Source: CAYPGJ01 sp964638515 (lineage in GTDB: Bacteria; Planctomycetota; Phycisphaerae; Phycisphaerales; UBA1924). From it: 21,620 nt of DNA. Each line of letters starts with the position of its first letter. Within the stretch, counting starts at the first letter, position 1. A program made the translations under genes and the position numbers. Below are positions 13,321 through 19,686 of this stretch, piece by piece. The stretch lies in assembly GCA_964638515.1 (NCBI GenBank), contig CAZWZL010000042.1, positions 1 to 21,620 of the forward strand. Direction: 5' to 3'. A model generated the notes under the pieces. It had not been told where the DNA came from and did no database searches. It was given only the letters and a program-made list of their open reading frames with translations.

Positions 13321-14865
13321 TCAGCAGGCCGTGCCGAAGAACGAGAGGACGGTGTTGAGGTCGGCGAAGTTGACGACGCCGTCGCCGTTGACGTCGCCGT
13401 TGGTTCCGGGCGTGACGGTCTGGCCGAAGAAGGAGAGGACGATGTTGAGGTCGGCGAAGTTGACGACGCGATCTCCGTTGGCGTCGCCGGGGCAGGAGGC
13501 GACGATGCGGAGGAAGGCCTGGGGCGAGCCGAAGGCGGGGTTGGAGTTGAGATCGTTGCCGGCGCCGTCGCGGAGATTGGCGAAGAAGTAGACGTCGCCG
13601 TTGTCGGCGAGGAAGAGGTCGTTGGCCTCGAAGGCGGAGAGGGTGTTGTTGCCGCGCCCGATGAAGACGTCGTCGTCGTAGAGGCCGTTGTTGTCTAGGT
13701 CGACGGGGTCGCCCTCGCGCAGGAGGACGGTGGCGCCGCCGGAGTTGTTCACCATGAGCACGGTGTCGCGCGCGGGGTCCGGGTTGTCGGTGGTTCCGAC
13801 GAGGGCCCAGTGGCCGAGGCGGTTGGCGGCGAAGGCGAGGAACGTTGAGCCCCACGCCTCGGCGGCGCCGTCGACGGTTGCGCCGGTGGCGGCGACGATG
13901 ACGCCGTTGCGGGCGGCGTAGACGCCGCCGGAGGCCAGGGCGCCGCGGGCGATGTAGTCACCATTGGTGAGGATGTCGGCGGTGACGATGGTGGAGGGGA
14001 CGGTGGCGGAGGTTCCGGGGAAGGTGACGCCTTCCTGGATGACGACCTGTCCGTCGTAGACGAGCACGGCGTCCATCGTCGTGGCCTGATTGACCTGACC
14101 GATGGCGAGCCAGTGCGCGCCGTCGGGGCTGGTGTAGAAGGTGTTGGCGGAGATGATCTTCCAGGTTTCCATCGGGCCGCCGTTCAAGCCGACGACCTGC
14201 GTGACGTTGGTCTGGTGGAATGCGGCGCGGTTGTAGGTGATGGCGGGGCGGCGCGAGGTGTGGATCTGGAGGATGGAGCTGTCCTGCGAGCCGATCGTGC
14301 CGTTGTTGAGGAGGTGGATGGAGCCGACGGAGTTGCCGACGGTCTCATCGCCGGAGGGGTTTGGCGCGAGGTCGATGAGGCCGGTGTAGAGGTCGCCCTG
14401 GTTGAACGGGTTGAGGAAGGTTCCGGCGCCGTTCCAGACGATGACTTTCTGGAGGGTTGAGCCGCCGCGTGCGCGGGCGGAGTAGGCGAAGTTGCCGTTC
14501 TCGTCGAAGCGGCCGATGCCGGAGCCGAAGAAGTCGTAGAGCTCGCCCGCGCCGCCGCCGAGGATGGGCTGGCCTTCCTGCGCGAAGGCGTTGCCGGAGG
14601 TTCCGGAGCCGGCGAGCATGATGTTCTCGAGGTCTGAGCCGAGCTGTGTGCGGCCCTTGACGATCCAGCGGGAGCCGTCTGGCGCGAAGATGAGGTCTTC
14701 GAGGGCGCGGAAGTCGGAGGCGGCGGGGTTGCCGGCGAGGTCGCGGGCGCCGGGGATGGCCGAGGTTGGGTGGCCGGGGATCTTGGTGTAGATGACTTCG
14801 GGTCCGATGGCTTGTGCGGCGGCGGCGGTGAGGAGGAGTCCGGCGGCGGCGAGGGTGGAACGCAT
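13321..14865 (-). CDS. Secreted protein with C-terminal dockerin-like double repeat
   Basis: A 514-residue exported protein. The signal peptide is MRSTLAAAGLLLTAAAAQA with likely cleavage after AQA (residue 19). The start has GGAG six bases upstream. The body is beta-rich and resembles planctomycete extracellular proteins that repeat strands of the type 'ADNGDVYFFANL' and 'ALVGTTDN...VLMVNNSGGATVLLREGDPV'; no catalytic motif was recognised. The last 57 residues, from C458 to the terminal C514, hold two 30-residue repeats with calcium-loop motifs DANGDRVVNFADLN and DVNGDGVVNFADLN followed by VLSFFG, a dockerin type I-like module. The Cys at each end could form a disulfide that closes it. It probably serves surface attachment or partner binding outside the cell. 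Function of the body is unknown. Confidence 0.85.
   Translation of the reverse strand: MRSTLAAAGLLLTAAAAQAIGPEVIYTKIPGHPTSAIPGARDLAGNPAASDFRALEDLIFAPDGSRWIVKGRTQLGSDLENIMLAGSGTSGNAFAQEGQPILGGGAGELYDFFGSGIGRFDENGNFAYSARARGGSTLQKVIVWNGAGTFLNPFNQGDLYTGLIDLAPNPSGDETVGNSVGSIHLLNNGTIGSQDSSILQIHTSRRPAITYNRAAFHQTNVTQVVGLNGGPMETWKIISANTFYTSPDGAHWLAIGQVNQATTMDAVLVYDGQVVIQEGVTFPGTSATVPSTIVTADILTNGDYIARGALASGGVYAARNGVIVAATGATVDGAAEAWGSTFLAFAANRLGHWALVGTTDNPDPARDTVLMVNNSGGATVLLREGDPVDLDNNGLYDDDVFIGRGNNTLSAFEANDLFLADNGDVYFFANLRDGAGNDLNSNPAFGSPQAFLRIVASCPGDANGDRVVNFADLNIVLSFFGQTVTPGTNGDVNGDGVVNFADLNTVLSFFGTAC
13333..13488 (-). repeat. Two direct repeats (90-bp period) coding the dockerin-like units
   Basis: About 66 bases at 13333-13398 and at 13423-13488 are nearly identical (for example TTGAGGTCGGCGAAGTTGAC in both). 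They encode the two calcium-loop units of the secreted protein, so DNA-level identity suggests a recent duplication or gene conversion as well as protein-level selection. Confidence 0.8.
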
Positions 14866-14960
14866 GTCGTGCTCCGTTGCGGGTGGCGCCTCGCGCGGGG
14901 CGGGCGCGTGGGTTTAGGGGCGTGCCGAGCCGAGATGAGGGCGCGGCGATGGACGGGTCG

Positions 14961-14989
14961 AGGCTACCGCGCGGGAGGGGGGAATCCAA
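14961..14989 (-). promoter_or_regulatory. Candidate promoter of the secreted dockerin-like protein gene
   Basis: On the minus strand TTGGAT (14984-14989) is followed after exactly 17 bases by TAGCCT (14961-14966). Each hexamer matches the sigma-70 consensus in only three of six positions. It would leave a leader of about 90 bases. Tentative. Confidence 0.3.
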
Positions 14990-15002
14990 GCCCCAAGTGG
15001 TT

Positions 15003-15028
15003 GGGATTTGGGGGGTTGGGGAGGGGGG
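15003..15028 (+). other. G-quadruplex-type G-runs
   Basis: Four G-runs of 3, 6, 4 and 6 bases, separated by ATTT, TT and A, lie on the plus strand. They sit eight bases past the stop of the minus-strand lipoprotein gene and just upstream of the candidate promoter of the secreted protein gene. On that template strand they could stall transcription. Only the G-runs are seen; folding is inferred. Confidence 0.6.
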
Positions 15029-15035
15029 AGGATGC

Positions 15036-15506
15036 TCAGGGAGCGGCGGTCGACTGCAGTCGGATGAGTTCCAGGGGCCGTCCGTCGTCGCAGAGGTTGA
15101 AAGCGAGCGTGTCGCCGGGCGCCACTGTCAGGATGGGTGGGTTGAGTCCAAATCGAGCGTCGAGGAACTCGATTGTGTTGACTCGGTTGCTGACGACTTG
15201 GGCAATGAGCACGTGTTCGACGGCCATGTTCTTGTCGATCAAACGACGAGCGTCTGCGCGTGGAAGTCGGAGGCCGAGATCGATGAGTCCCGTTTCGGTC
15301 AGGCAGTACGGTGATGCGAGGAGCCAGAGGCCGAGAGTGTCGGGAGCGGGCACGAGCGAGGCGTGTGAATGATGCGCGGCGGTCTTGATGCGCGCGGCGA
15401 GGGAGTCGGGGGGTGGTTGAGGCGGGGATGGGTCGCGGCGTGCGCAGGATGTAAGCGCCAAGATTGCGGTGAGTCCCAGAGGAGTGATCAAGGAATGTCG
15501 GGGCAT
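15036..15506 (-). CDS. Small lipoprotein of unknown function
   Basis: A 156-residue protein. The start at 15506 is chosen because it gives a lipoprotein signal peptide ending LTS|C21, whereas the longer frame to 15617 would put 37 unrelated residues in front. A Pro-rich linker follows the Cys (DPSPPQPPPDS). The rest is small and soluble, with DTLGLWLLASPYCLTETGLIDLGLRLPRADARRLIDKN and a closing beta segment ILTVAPGDTLAFNLCDDGRPLELIRL. No family was recognised. There is no ribosome binding site; a TAAAAT box on the minus strand (15517-15522) lies ten bases before the ATG, so a leaderless or near-leaderless mRNA is possible. It lies in the same direction as the secreted dockerin-like gene downstream, 170 bases away. 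Confidence 0.65.
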   Translation of the reverse strand: MPRHSLITPLGLTAILALTSCARRDPSPPQPPPDSLAARIKTAAHHSHASLVPAPDTLGLWLLASPYCLTETGLIDLGLRLPRADARRLIDKNMAVEHVLIAQVVSNRVNTIEFLDARFGLNPPILTVAPGDTLAFNLCDDGRPLELIRLQSTAAP

Positions 15507-15595
15507 GTCGGCGGCGATTTTACGGCGAGTGTGAGAGATTTGTTTGTGGGTCTGACGCGGTAGGAACGGGGCGAGGATTACGGTGACGAGTTCGA

Positions 15596-15690
15596 AGGGC
15601 ACCCTCCACCGGCTCACGCTGCGCGTGAGCCACCTCCTCCACGCTGCGCCGCTGCGCGGCTTGCGGGAGGAGGGTGTTTCACAGCGCGAG
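15596..15690. repeat. Structured intergenic repeat, copy 1
   Basis: Order of parts: CCCTCC (15602-15607); hairpin A, with GCTCACGC (15612-15619) pairing GCGTGAGC (15623-15630) around a TGC loop; CACCTCCTCC (15631-15640); hairpin B, with GCCGC (15648-15652) pairing GCGGC (15656-15660), also with a TGC loop; then GGGAGGAGGG, which can pair back with CACCTCCTCC. It lies in the spacer between divergent genes. The same plan recurs in three other spacers. Confidence 0.7.
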
Positions 15691-15730
15691 GTGCGCGAAG
15701 ACGCATTTGAAAGGCGCCCTCCACCGGCTC

Positions 15731-15775
15731 GGCGCCCCCGGCGCCCCCGGCGCCCCCGGAGGCCCCGGAGGCCAC
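15731..15775. repeat. Tandem 9-bp repeat
   Basis: Three exact units of GGCGCCCCC (15731-15757) are followed by GGAGGCCCC and GGAGGCCAC, five units in all. The array follows a second exact CCCTCCACCGGCTC (15717-15730), the string that opens copy 1 of the structured repeat. The array thus seems to sit where a hairpin A would be. No spacer structure of the CRISPR kind is present. Confidence 0.8.
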
Positions 15776-15877
15776 GGCACGCACTGTGCCCCCCTCCGGT
15801 TCGTGCTTCGCACGAACCACCTCCCCCGCGCTGCGCCTCTTCGAGGCTTGCGGAGGGAGGGGTTGCAACGGCGCGGA
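15776..15877. repeat. Structured intergenic repeat, copy 2
   Basis: Parts: a small leading hairpin GGCAC/GTGCC (15776-15790); CCCCTCC; hairpin A, with GTTCGTGC (15799-15806) pairing GCACGAAC (15810-15817) around TTC; CACCTCCCCC; hairpin B GCCTC/GAGGC (15835-15847), also around TTC; GGAGGGAGGGG; then TTGCAACGGCGCG. Same plan as the other copies but with different stem sequences. It ends about 100 bases before the next gene. Confidence 0.75.
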
Positions 15878-15973
15878 TACGCGCGGGGAAATGAGCGGGC
15901 GGGGTCAGCGGACCGTTAGAATGGATGGCGTCGTTGCGGTGGATTGCTCCGAATTATTCAGCGGGAGGCGAGC

Positions 15974-16975
15974 ATGCTTTGGTGTATGGGCGTCGTGGCG
16001 GCGGTGGCGACGACGGTTGGGCAGGGCGACGCGTGGCTGCGGGCGCATGAGCCGGGTTGCACCGTTCAGATGGCGCAGCAGATCGGAATGGGTTCGTCTG
16101 CGGATGAGATCGCGGCGAGCGTTATTGCGGCGATCCGTGCGGAGGAGGAACGGGAACAGCCTGACGAGGCGGTGCGGCAGAGGCTGTACTCGGTGCTGGC
16201 GTGGGCGACGAACGGGGCGAGGGCGAGCGACGGGGGAATCGTGATCGACAACGTGCAACAGATTGAGCAGCTTGCGCACGGTCTGGAGGTGGAATCCTCC
16301 ATGATTCGATTGGAGATTCTGAAAACCGTAGAGAGAGTCGAGCCGGGTCGACGGGCACTGCTAGCTGATGGCCTAGCGGCATGCCTTCGTGACCCGGTAC
16401 ATTCGGTTGTGAAAAAAGCTGCGGATGTCATTCGATATGTTGGTGTGGCCAACGATGCTGGCCGGGAGATGCTCTGGCAGTTGGCATCACGACCGGCGGA
16501 GGCGAACGCGTCGGCGTGGAAGTCGCTGGAGGAGTGGAGGGAGACGGTCGGGGACATCGGGGGTTATGACGGCCGGGTGCTGTACAGGGTGTATGCGATC
16601 GGGGCGCGGATGTCGTGCGGACAGTTTGATGTGGACGTTGTGCGCTGGAGCGAGCTTGATGAGGAGGGGCAGCAGGCGGCGGTGTTGGCGTTGGCGGCGC
16701 ATCTCATTTCGGGCCACGCGCCGGCCCTTTCCGATGAACAGCAGGTCAGAGCGTTGCAGTTCGTGGGGCGTTACCTCCGCACACGAGCGAGCGCGATCGC
16801 GACAACGGATGCCCACATCGTGTGGTACTTCGACAATGTGGCGCGAAGTGTCGGTGCGGAAGCGCGTGTGCGCGATGCGCTCCTCGAATGCATGGCGACT
16901 GCGAGGGCGGCGGAGGGATTCGAGGAACACGCGGAGGCGATTCGGGAGATCGAGCTGGTGGTGGGGCGGGAGTAG
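15974..16975 (+). CDS. Exported helical protein of unknown function
   Basis: A 333-residue protein. ATG 15974 is chosen because GGGAGG (15963-15968) lies five bases upstream; a TTG at 15944 has no support. The N-terminus MLWCMGVVAAVATTVGQGDAW looks like a short signal peptide or anchor. The remainder is mostly helical, and RLEILKTVERVEPGRRALLADGLAACLRDPVHSVVKKAADVIRYVG (about 112-157) resembles HEAT-type helical repeats, which usually bind other proteins. No catalytic motif was seen. Part of the gene near 16380-16440 drops to about 47% GC, well below its surroundings. A structured repeat lies on each side of the gene. A candidate -10 box TAGAAT is at 15917-15922 with no clear -35. Confidence 0.65.
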   Translation: MLWCMGVVAAVATTVGQGDAWLRAHEPGCTVQMAQQIGMGSSADEIAASVIAAIRAEEEREQPDEAVRQRLYSVLAWATNGARASDGGIVIDNVQQIEQLAHGLEVESSMIRLEILKTVERVEPGRRALLADGLAACLRDPVHSVVKKAADVIRYVGVANDAGREMLWQLASRPAEANASAWKSLEEWRETVGDIGGYDGRVLYRVYAIGARMSCGQFDVDVVRWSELDEEGQQAAVLALAAHLISGHAPALSDEQQVRALQFVGRYLRTRASAIATTDAHIVWYFDNVARSVGAEARVRDALLECMATARAAEGFEEHAEAIREIELVVGRE

Positions 16976-17031
16976 GGGGGGGTGAGGTTGGGCGCGCGAA
17001 CTCACCGCGTGGGGGGAGGGGGGGCAGGGTC

Positions 17032-17130
17032 GGGCGCTGCGCCCTCCTCTAGTTCGTGCTTCGCACGAACCACCTCCCCCGCGCTCGCTTCTCTCGAAGC
17101 GAGCGGAGGGAGGGGTTGCAACGGCGCGAG
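17032..17130. repeat. Structured intergenic repeat, copy 3
   Basis: Parts: leading hairpin GGGCG/CGCCC (17032-17044); TCCTCT; hairpin A identical to copy 2 (17052-17070); CACCTCCCCC (17071-17080); hairpin B with a longer 10-bp stem (CGCTCGCTTC 17082-17091 pairing with 17096-17105); GGAGGGAGGGG; then TTGCAACGGCGCG as in copy 2. It lies 56 bases past the stop of the exported helical protein gene and just before the candidate promoter of the next gene. Confidence 0.75.
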
Positions 17131-17164
17131 TGCGGCCAAGCGACGAGCGTGCGAGATTCGGTTC

Positions 17165-17193
17165 TCGACAGGGAGGGGTGTGTTTCGTAGAGT
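17165..17193 (+). promoter_or_regulatory. Candidate sigma-70-type promoter of the WalJ-like gene
   Basis: TCGACA (17165-17170, five of six matches to TTGACA) and TAGAGT (17188-17193, four of six to TATAAT) are separated by exactly 17 bases. It leaves a leader of about 70 bases before the ATG at 17269. This is the best-matching promoter seen in the window. Confidence 0.55.
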
Positions 17194-17268
17194 CGGCCCC
17201 GCCCCCCGGAACCGCCCCCGGAACTGCATCAAGACTCCGAGGTGGAGGAGGGGCGCGTGGAGGCACGG

Positions 17269-18120
17269 ATGTCCTGCTCGCAGAGCACAGAGCGCGGGGG
17301 TGATGGCGCCGCGCTGTGCGTGCTGGCGAGCGGGTCGCGGGGGAATTGCACGGCGGTGCGCTTGGGCAGGGGTGAGGATGGGCGCGCGCGGTTGCTTTTG
17401 ATTGATGCGGGGCTGTCGGTGCGGCGGACGCGGGCGCTTCTGGAGGCGCGGGGGCACGGGTTAGAGGAAGTGGTGGGGGTGTTGTTCACGCACTTTGATG
17501 CGGACCATTGCCAGGCGCCGGTGGTGCGGGCGTTGGAGGAGCGCGCGACGATCTGGGCGCATCGGCGGCATCGTGGGCGGGCGCAGCGCGCGGGGCTGCT
17601 CACGCATCGGAGCGCGGTGTTCGAGGATGAGAAGCCGTTCTGTCCGGCGCCCGGGATCGAGGTGCGGGCGTTGCTCGCGTCGCACGATGATCTGGGCGTG
17701 GCGCTCTTTCGGATGGAGTTTTCGTGCGGGGGCACGCTGGGGCACATGACGGACGCGGGGCGAGCGACGGAGCGCGTGGTGGATCACTTGCGCGGCGTGC
17801 ACACGCTGGCGATCGAGTCGAATTATTGCCCGGAGATGCAGCGGGCGAGTTCGCGGCCGGAGTATTTGAAGCGGCGGATCATGGGCGGCAGCGGGCATTT
17901 ATCGAATGAGCAGTGTGCGGAGGCGGTGGGGAGGATCGGGCCGAGGGAGAGGGTGGTGTTGCTGCACCTGTCCGAGGAGTGCAACACGGCGGATCGTGCG
18001 AGCGTGGGGCACATGGGGAGGCCGTACCGGTTGACGGTGTCGAGCCAGTCGGAGTCGACGGAGTGGGTGGGGTTGGGGAAAGGCGCGAGCGAGGTGCGTT
18101 ATTCGGGTTTTCATGGGTGA
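17269..18120 (+). CDS. Metallo-beta-lactamase-fold hydrolase, WalJ/YycJ-like
   Basis: A 283-residue cytoplasmic enzyme. ATG 17269 is chosen for GGAGG (17259-17263) five bases upstream; a GTG at 17242 is weaker. Family blocks: VLASGSRGNCTAV (18-30), LLIDAGLS (43-50), the metal motif FTHFDADH (73-80), ASHDDLGVALFRMEF (137-151), GHMTDAG (158-164), IESNYCPEM (182-190), RIMGGSGHLSN (203-213) and VVLLHLSEECN (229-239). This order is that of WalJ/YycJ proteins, thought to be nucleases linked to DNA repair. The second His of the normal HxHxDH is Asp here (H75, D77, D79, H80), which may alter metal binding. A structured repeat lies on each side of the gene. Confidence 0.88.
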   Translation: MSCSQSTERGGDGAALCVLASGSRGNCTAVRLGRGEDGRARLLLIDAGLSVRRTRALLEARGHGLEEVVGVLFTHFDADHCQAPVVRALEERATIWAHRRHRGRAQRAGLLTHRSAVFEDEKPFCPAPGIEVRALLASHDDLGVALFRMEFSCGGTLGHMTDAGRATERVVDHLRGVHTLAIESNYCPEMQRASSRPEYLKRRIMGGSGHLSNEQCAEAVGRIGPRERVVLLHLSEECNTADRASVGHMGRPYRLTVSSQSESTEWVGLGKGASEVRYSGFHG

Positions 18121-18164
18121 TCCGGGGCGAGGGCGGGGCGTATGGAAGTGGGAGCGTCGGGTTG

Positions 18165-18275
18165 ATGGGGGTCCCCCCTTCTGCCTCACGCTGCGCGTGA
18201 GACATCTCCCCCACCCCCGGAAGTCTCCCCCACCCCCGGAAGGGTGAGGGGGGAGAGGCTTTTTTGTGCAACGGT
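18165..18275. repeat. Structured intergenic repeat, copy 4
   Basis: Parts: GGGGG/CCCCC (18167-18177); hairpin A, with CTCACGC (18185-18191) pairing GCGTGAG (18195-18201) around TGC; a 19-base unit TCTCCCCCACCCCCGGAAG in two exact tandem copies (18205-18223, 18224-18242); the pairing arm GGGTGAGGGGGGAGA; six T; then GTGCAACGG, which resembles the TTGCAACGG end of copies 2 and 3. The tandem unit replaces the CACCTCCCCC and hairpin B of the other copies. Confidence 0.7.
18224..18265 (+). terminator. Intrinsic terminator of the WalJ-like gene, within repeat copy 4
   Basis: TCTCCCCC (18224-18231) pairs with GGGGGAGA (18249-18256), and ACCC pairs with GGGT inside it across a small bulge. The stem is followed by GGC and TTTTTT (18260-18265). 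It lies about 100 bases past the stop, just before the sigma factor gene. Confidence 0.75.
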
Positions 18276-18290
18276 TTGGGTCGTGTGGGG

Positions 18291-18296
18291 TAGACT
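18291..18296 (+). promoter_or_regulatory. Candidate -10 box (TAGACT) for the ECF sigma factor gene
   Basis: TAGACT lies eight bases before the ATG at 18305, so transcription would start close to that codon. A GGAG (18297-18300) lies between them and would be lost from such an mRNA. Either the box or the GGAG is used, probably not both. The same GTAGACT string lies before the M48 protease gene. Confidence 0.35.
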
Positions 18297-18304
18297 GGAG
18301 TGGC

Positions 18305-18895
18305 ATGCGGATGACCCGAGCGGACGAGCAACGGTTGATCGAGAAGGCGGCGCGCGGCGATCGCGCGAGCGCGGAGCGATTGATTCGGGAGCATCAGGCG
18401 TCGGTGTACGCGTACATCTTTCGGCTGAGCGGGCGGTCGGACATGGCCGAGGACGTGGTGCAGGAGGCGTTCGTGCGCGTCCTGACGCATCTTGACCGGT
18501 TTGATCCGCGGTTCCGGTTTTCGACGTGGCTGTTCACGATCGCGAAGCGGTTGTATCTGAACGCGCGGCAGAAGCATCGGCCGGTGTACGACAGCGACAT
18601 GGTGGGGGCGTGGGGCGGGGGCGAGGACGGGCCGAGCGAGAGCGTGGCGACGCGCGAGTGGCAGGGCGCTGCGCGGACGGCGTTGGATGATGCGCTCGCG
18701 GAGTTGGGGGAGGAGCAGCGCGAGGTGGTGGTGCTGTTCCATCAGCAGAGCTGGCCGATCGCGCTGATCTCGGATCACCTGGGGATACCGGAGGGGACGG
18801 TGAAGAGTCATCTGCATCGCTCGCGGAAGAAGCTGCGGAAGATCCTGGAGGATCGCGCGGCGGAGCGGCCGCAGGTTGAGGAGGTCTGGCGTTGA
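18305..18895 (+). CDS. ECF-family RNA polymerase sigma factor
   Basis: A 196-residue group 4 sigma factor with regions 2 and 4 only. Region 2: RLIREHQASVYAYIFRLSGRSDMAEDVVQEAFVRVLTHLDRFDPRFRFSTWLFTIAKRLYLNARQK (25-90), including the DMAEDVVQEAF and FSTWLFTIA core-binding blocks. Region 4: LDDALAELGEEQREVVVLFHQQSWPIALISDHLGIPEGTVKSHLHRSRKKLRKIL (127-181), with the helix-turn-helix that reads the -35. The linker is Gly/Asp-rich. The start is ATG 18305 or ATG 18311; GGAG at 18297-18300 is four or ten bases away. It overlaps the next gene, a putative anti-sigma factor, by TTGA. The regulon and the signal are not visible here. Confidence 0.93.
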   Translation: MRMTRADEQRLIEKAARGDRASAERLIREHQASVYAYIFRLSGRSDMAEDVVQEAFVRVLTHLDRFDPRFRFSTWLFTIAKRLYLNARQKHRPVYDSDMVGAWGGGEDGPSESVATREWQGAARTALDDALAELGEEQREVVVLFHQQSWPIALISDHLGIPEGTVKSHLHRSRKKLRKILEDRAAERPQVEEVWR

Positions 18896-19677
18896 CGGTT
18901 TGGGGTGACGATCCCGGCGTGCCGGGGAGTGGTCCGCTTCCGAGTGAGGTGGAGGCGTTGCTTGATGCGCTCGCGGAGGGCGCGCTGCGCGAGGATGAGG
19001 AGCAGCGGCTGTACGCGTGGGCCGAGCGTGATGCGCGGGTGGCGCGGGCCGTGGCGACGACGGTGTGGATGACGGACGCGTTGCGTGAGGATGACGTTGC
19101 GGCGCCGGACATTGCTGGTCGGGTGCTTGCGGAGACGTCGAAGCGTCGGGGGGCGTGGCTGAGCGCGCGGGGGATGCGGGTGGTGACGATGGCGCGCGTG
19201 GCCGCGGTGATCGGGGTGCTCGGGCTTGTGGCGGGCGCGATGGCGGTTCGTCGTGCTGCGCCGGAGTCGGTGGTGATGCGTCCGGTGGAAACGCCGCTGA
19301 CGGACGCGGTGCGGGCCGGGGTGAGCGAGGTGCGGCTGGCGGCGATGCTGGTGAGCGAGGGCCCGGGGACGATGCGCTTGCCCCGGGTTGAGCGGAGCGA
19401 ATGGACGCCGGCGCGGATCGAGGCGGCGCGGACGGCGGCGTTGGCGTCGTTGCGGCTGCCGGAGCGGTCGGGGGTGTTGGAGCGCGCGAGTTTGCGGACG
19501 GACGCGGGGGGTCGGCCGGTGGTGTGCCCTGTGAGCGAGCCGGATCTTGGGTGCTTCAAGGCGGTGTGGGTGGCGCCGTCGGGCTCCCCGGTATCAGCGG
19601 GCGTTGCGACGCCGGTGGGGGAAAAGCGCGGGAATAGCGAGCCGGTGGTGAAGCCGCTGGTGCTCCGGGGCGGTTAA
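18892..19677 (+). CDS. Putative single-pass anti-sigma factor
   Basis: A 261-residue protein starting at TTG 18892. The rare start is supported by GAGGAGG (18878-18884) seven bases upstream and by the TTGA overlap with the sigma gene stop. The N-terminal 100 residues are cytoplasmic and helical (EVEALLDALAEGALREDEEQRLYAWAERDARVARAV), like the N-terminal region of planctomycete FecR-type regulators that lack the zinc-finger HxxxCxxC. A membrane segment lies at about 101-119, followed by a 140-residue periplasmic part with only two Cys (in VCPVSEPDLGCF). An anti-sigma role is inferred from coupling to the ECF gene and the topology; no anti-sigma motif is proven. Confidence 0.7.
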   Translation: MTVWGDDPGVPGSGPLPSEVEALLDALAEGALREDEEQRLYAWAERDARVARAVATTVWMTDALREDDVAAPDIAGRVLAETSKRRGAWLSARGMRVVTMARVAAVIGVLGLVAGAMAVRRAAPESVVMRPVETPLTDAVRAGVSEVRLAAMLVSEGPGTMRLPRVERSEWTPARIEAARTAALASLRLPERSGVLERASLRTDAGGRPVVCPVSEPDLGCFKAVWVAPSGSPVSAGVATPVGEKRGNSEPVVKPLVLRGG

Positions 19678-19686
19678 AAGGGTGTG

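Noticed and set aside
12104..13855. 583-residue Arg/Pro-rich open frame on the minus strand
   Set aside because: It runs through two terminators and out of frame across the secreted protein gene; the composition is that of a shadow frame.
15717..15775. Possible CRISPR array
   Set aside because: Units are 9 bp, directly adjacent and without unique spacers; no cas genes nearby.
15583..15919. Short open frames across the structured repeats
   Set aside because: Products are Arg/Pro/Gly low-complexity, and the DNA is explained by hairpins and a 9-bp tandem array.
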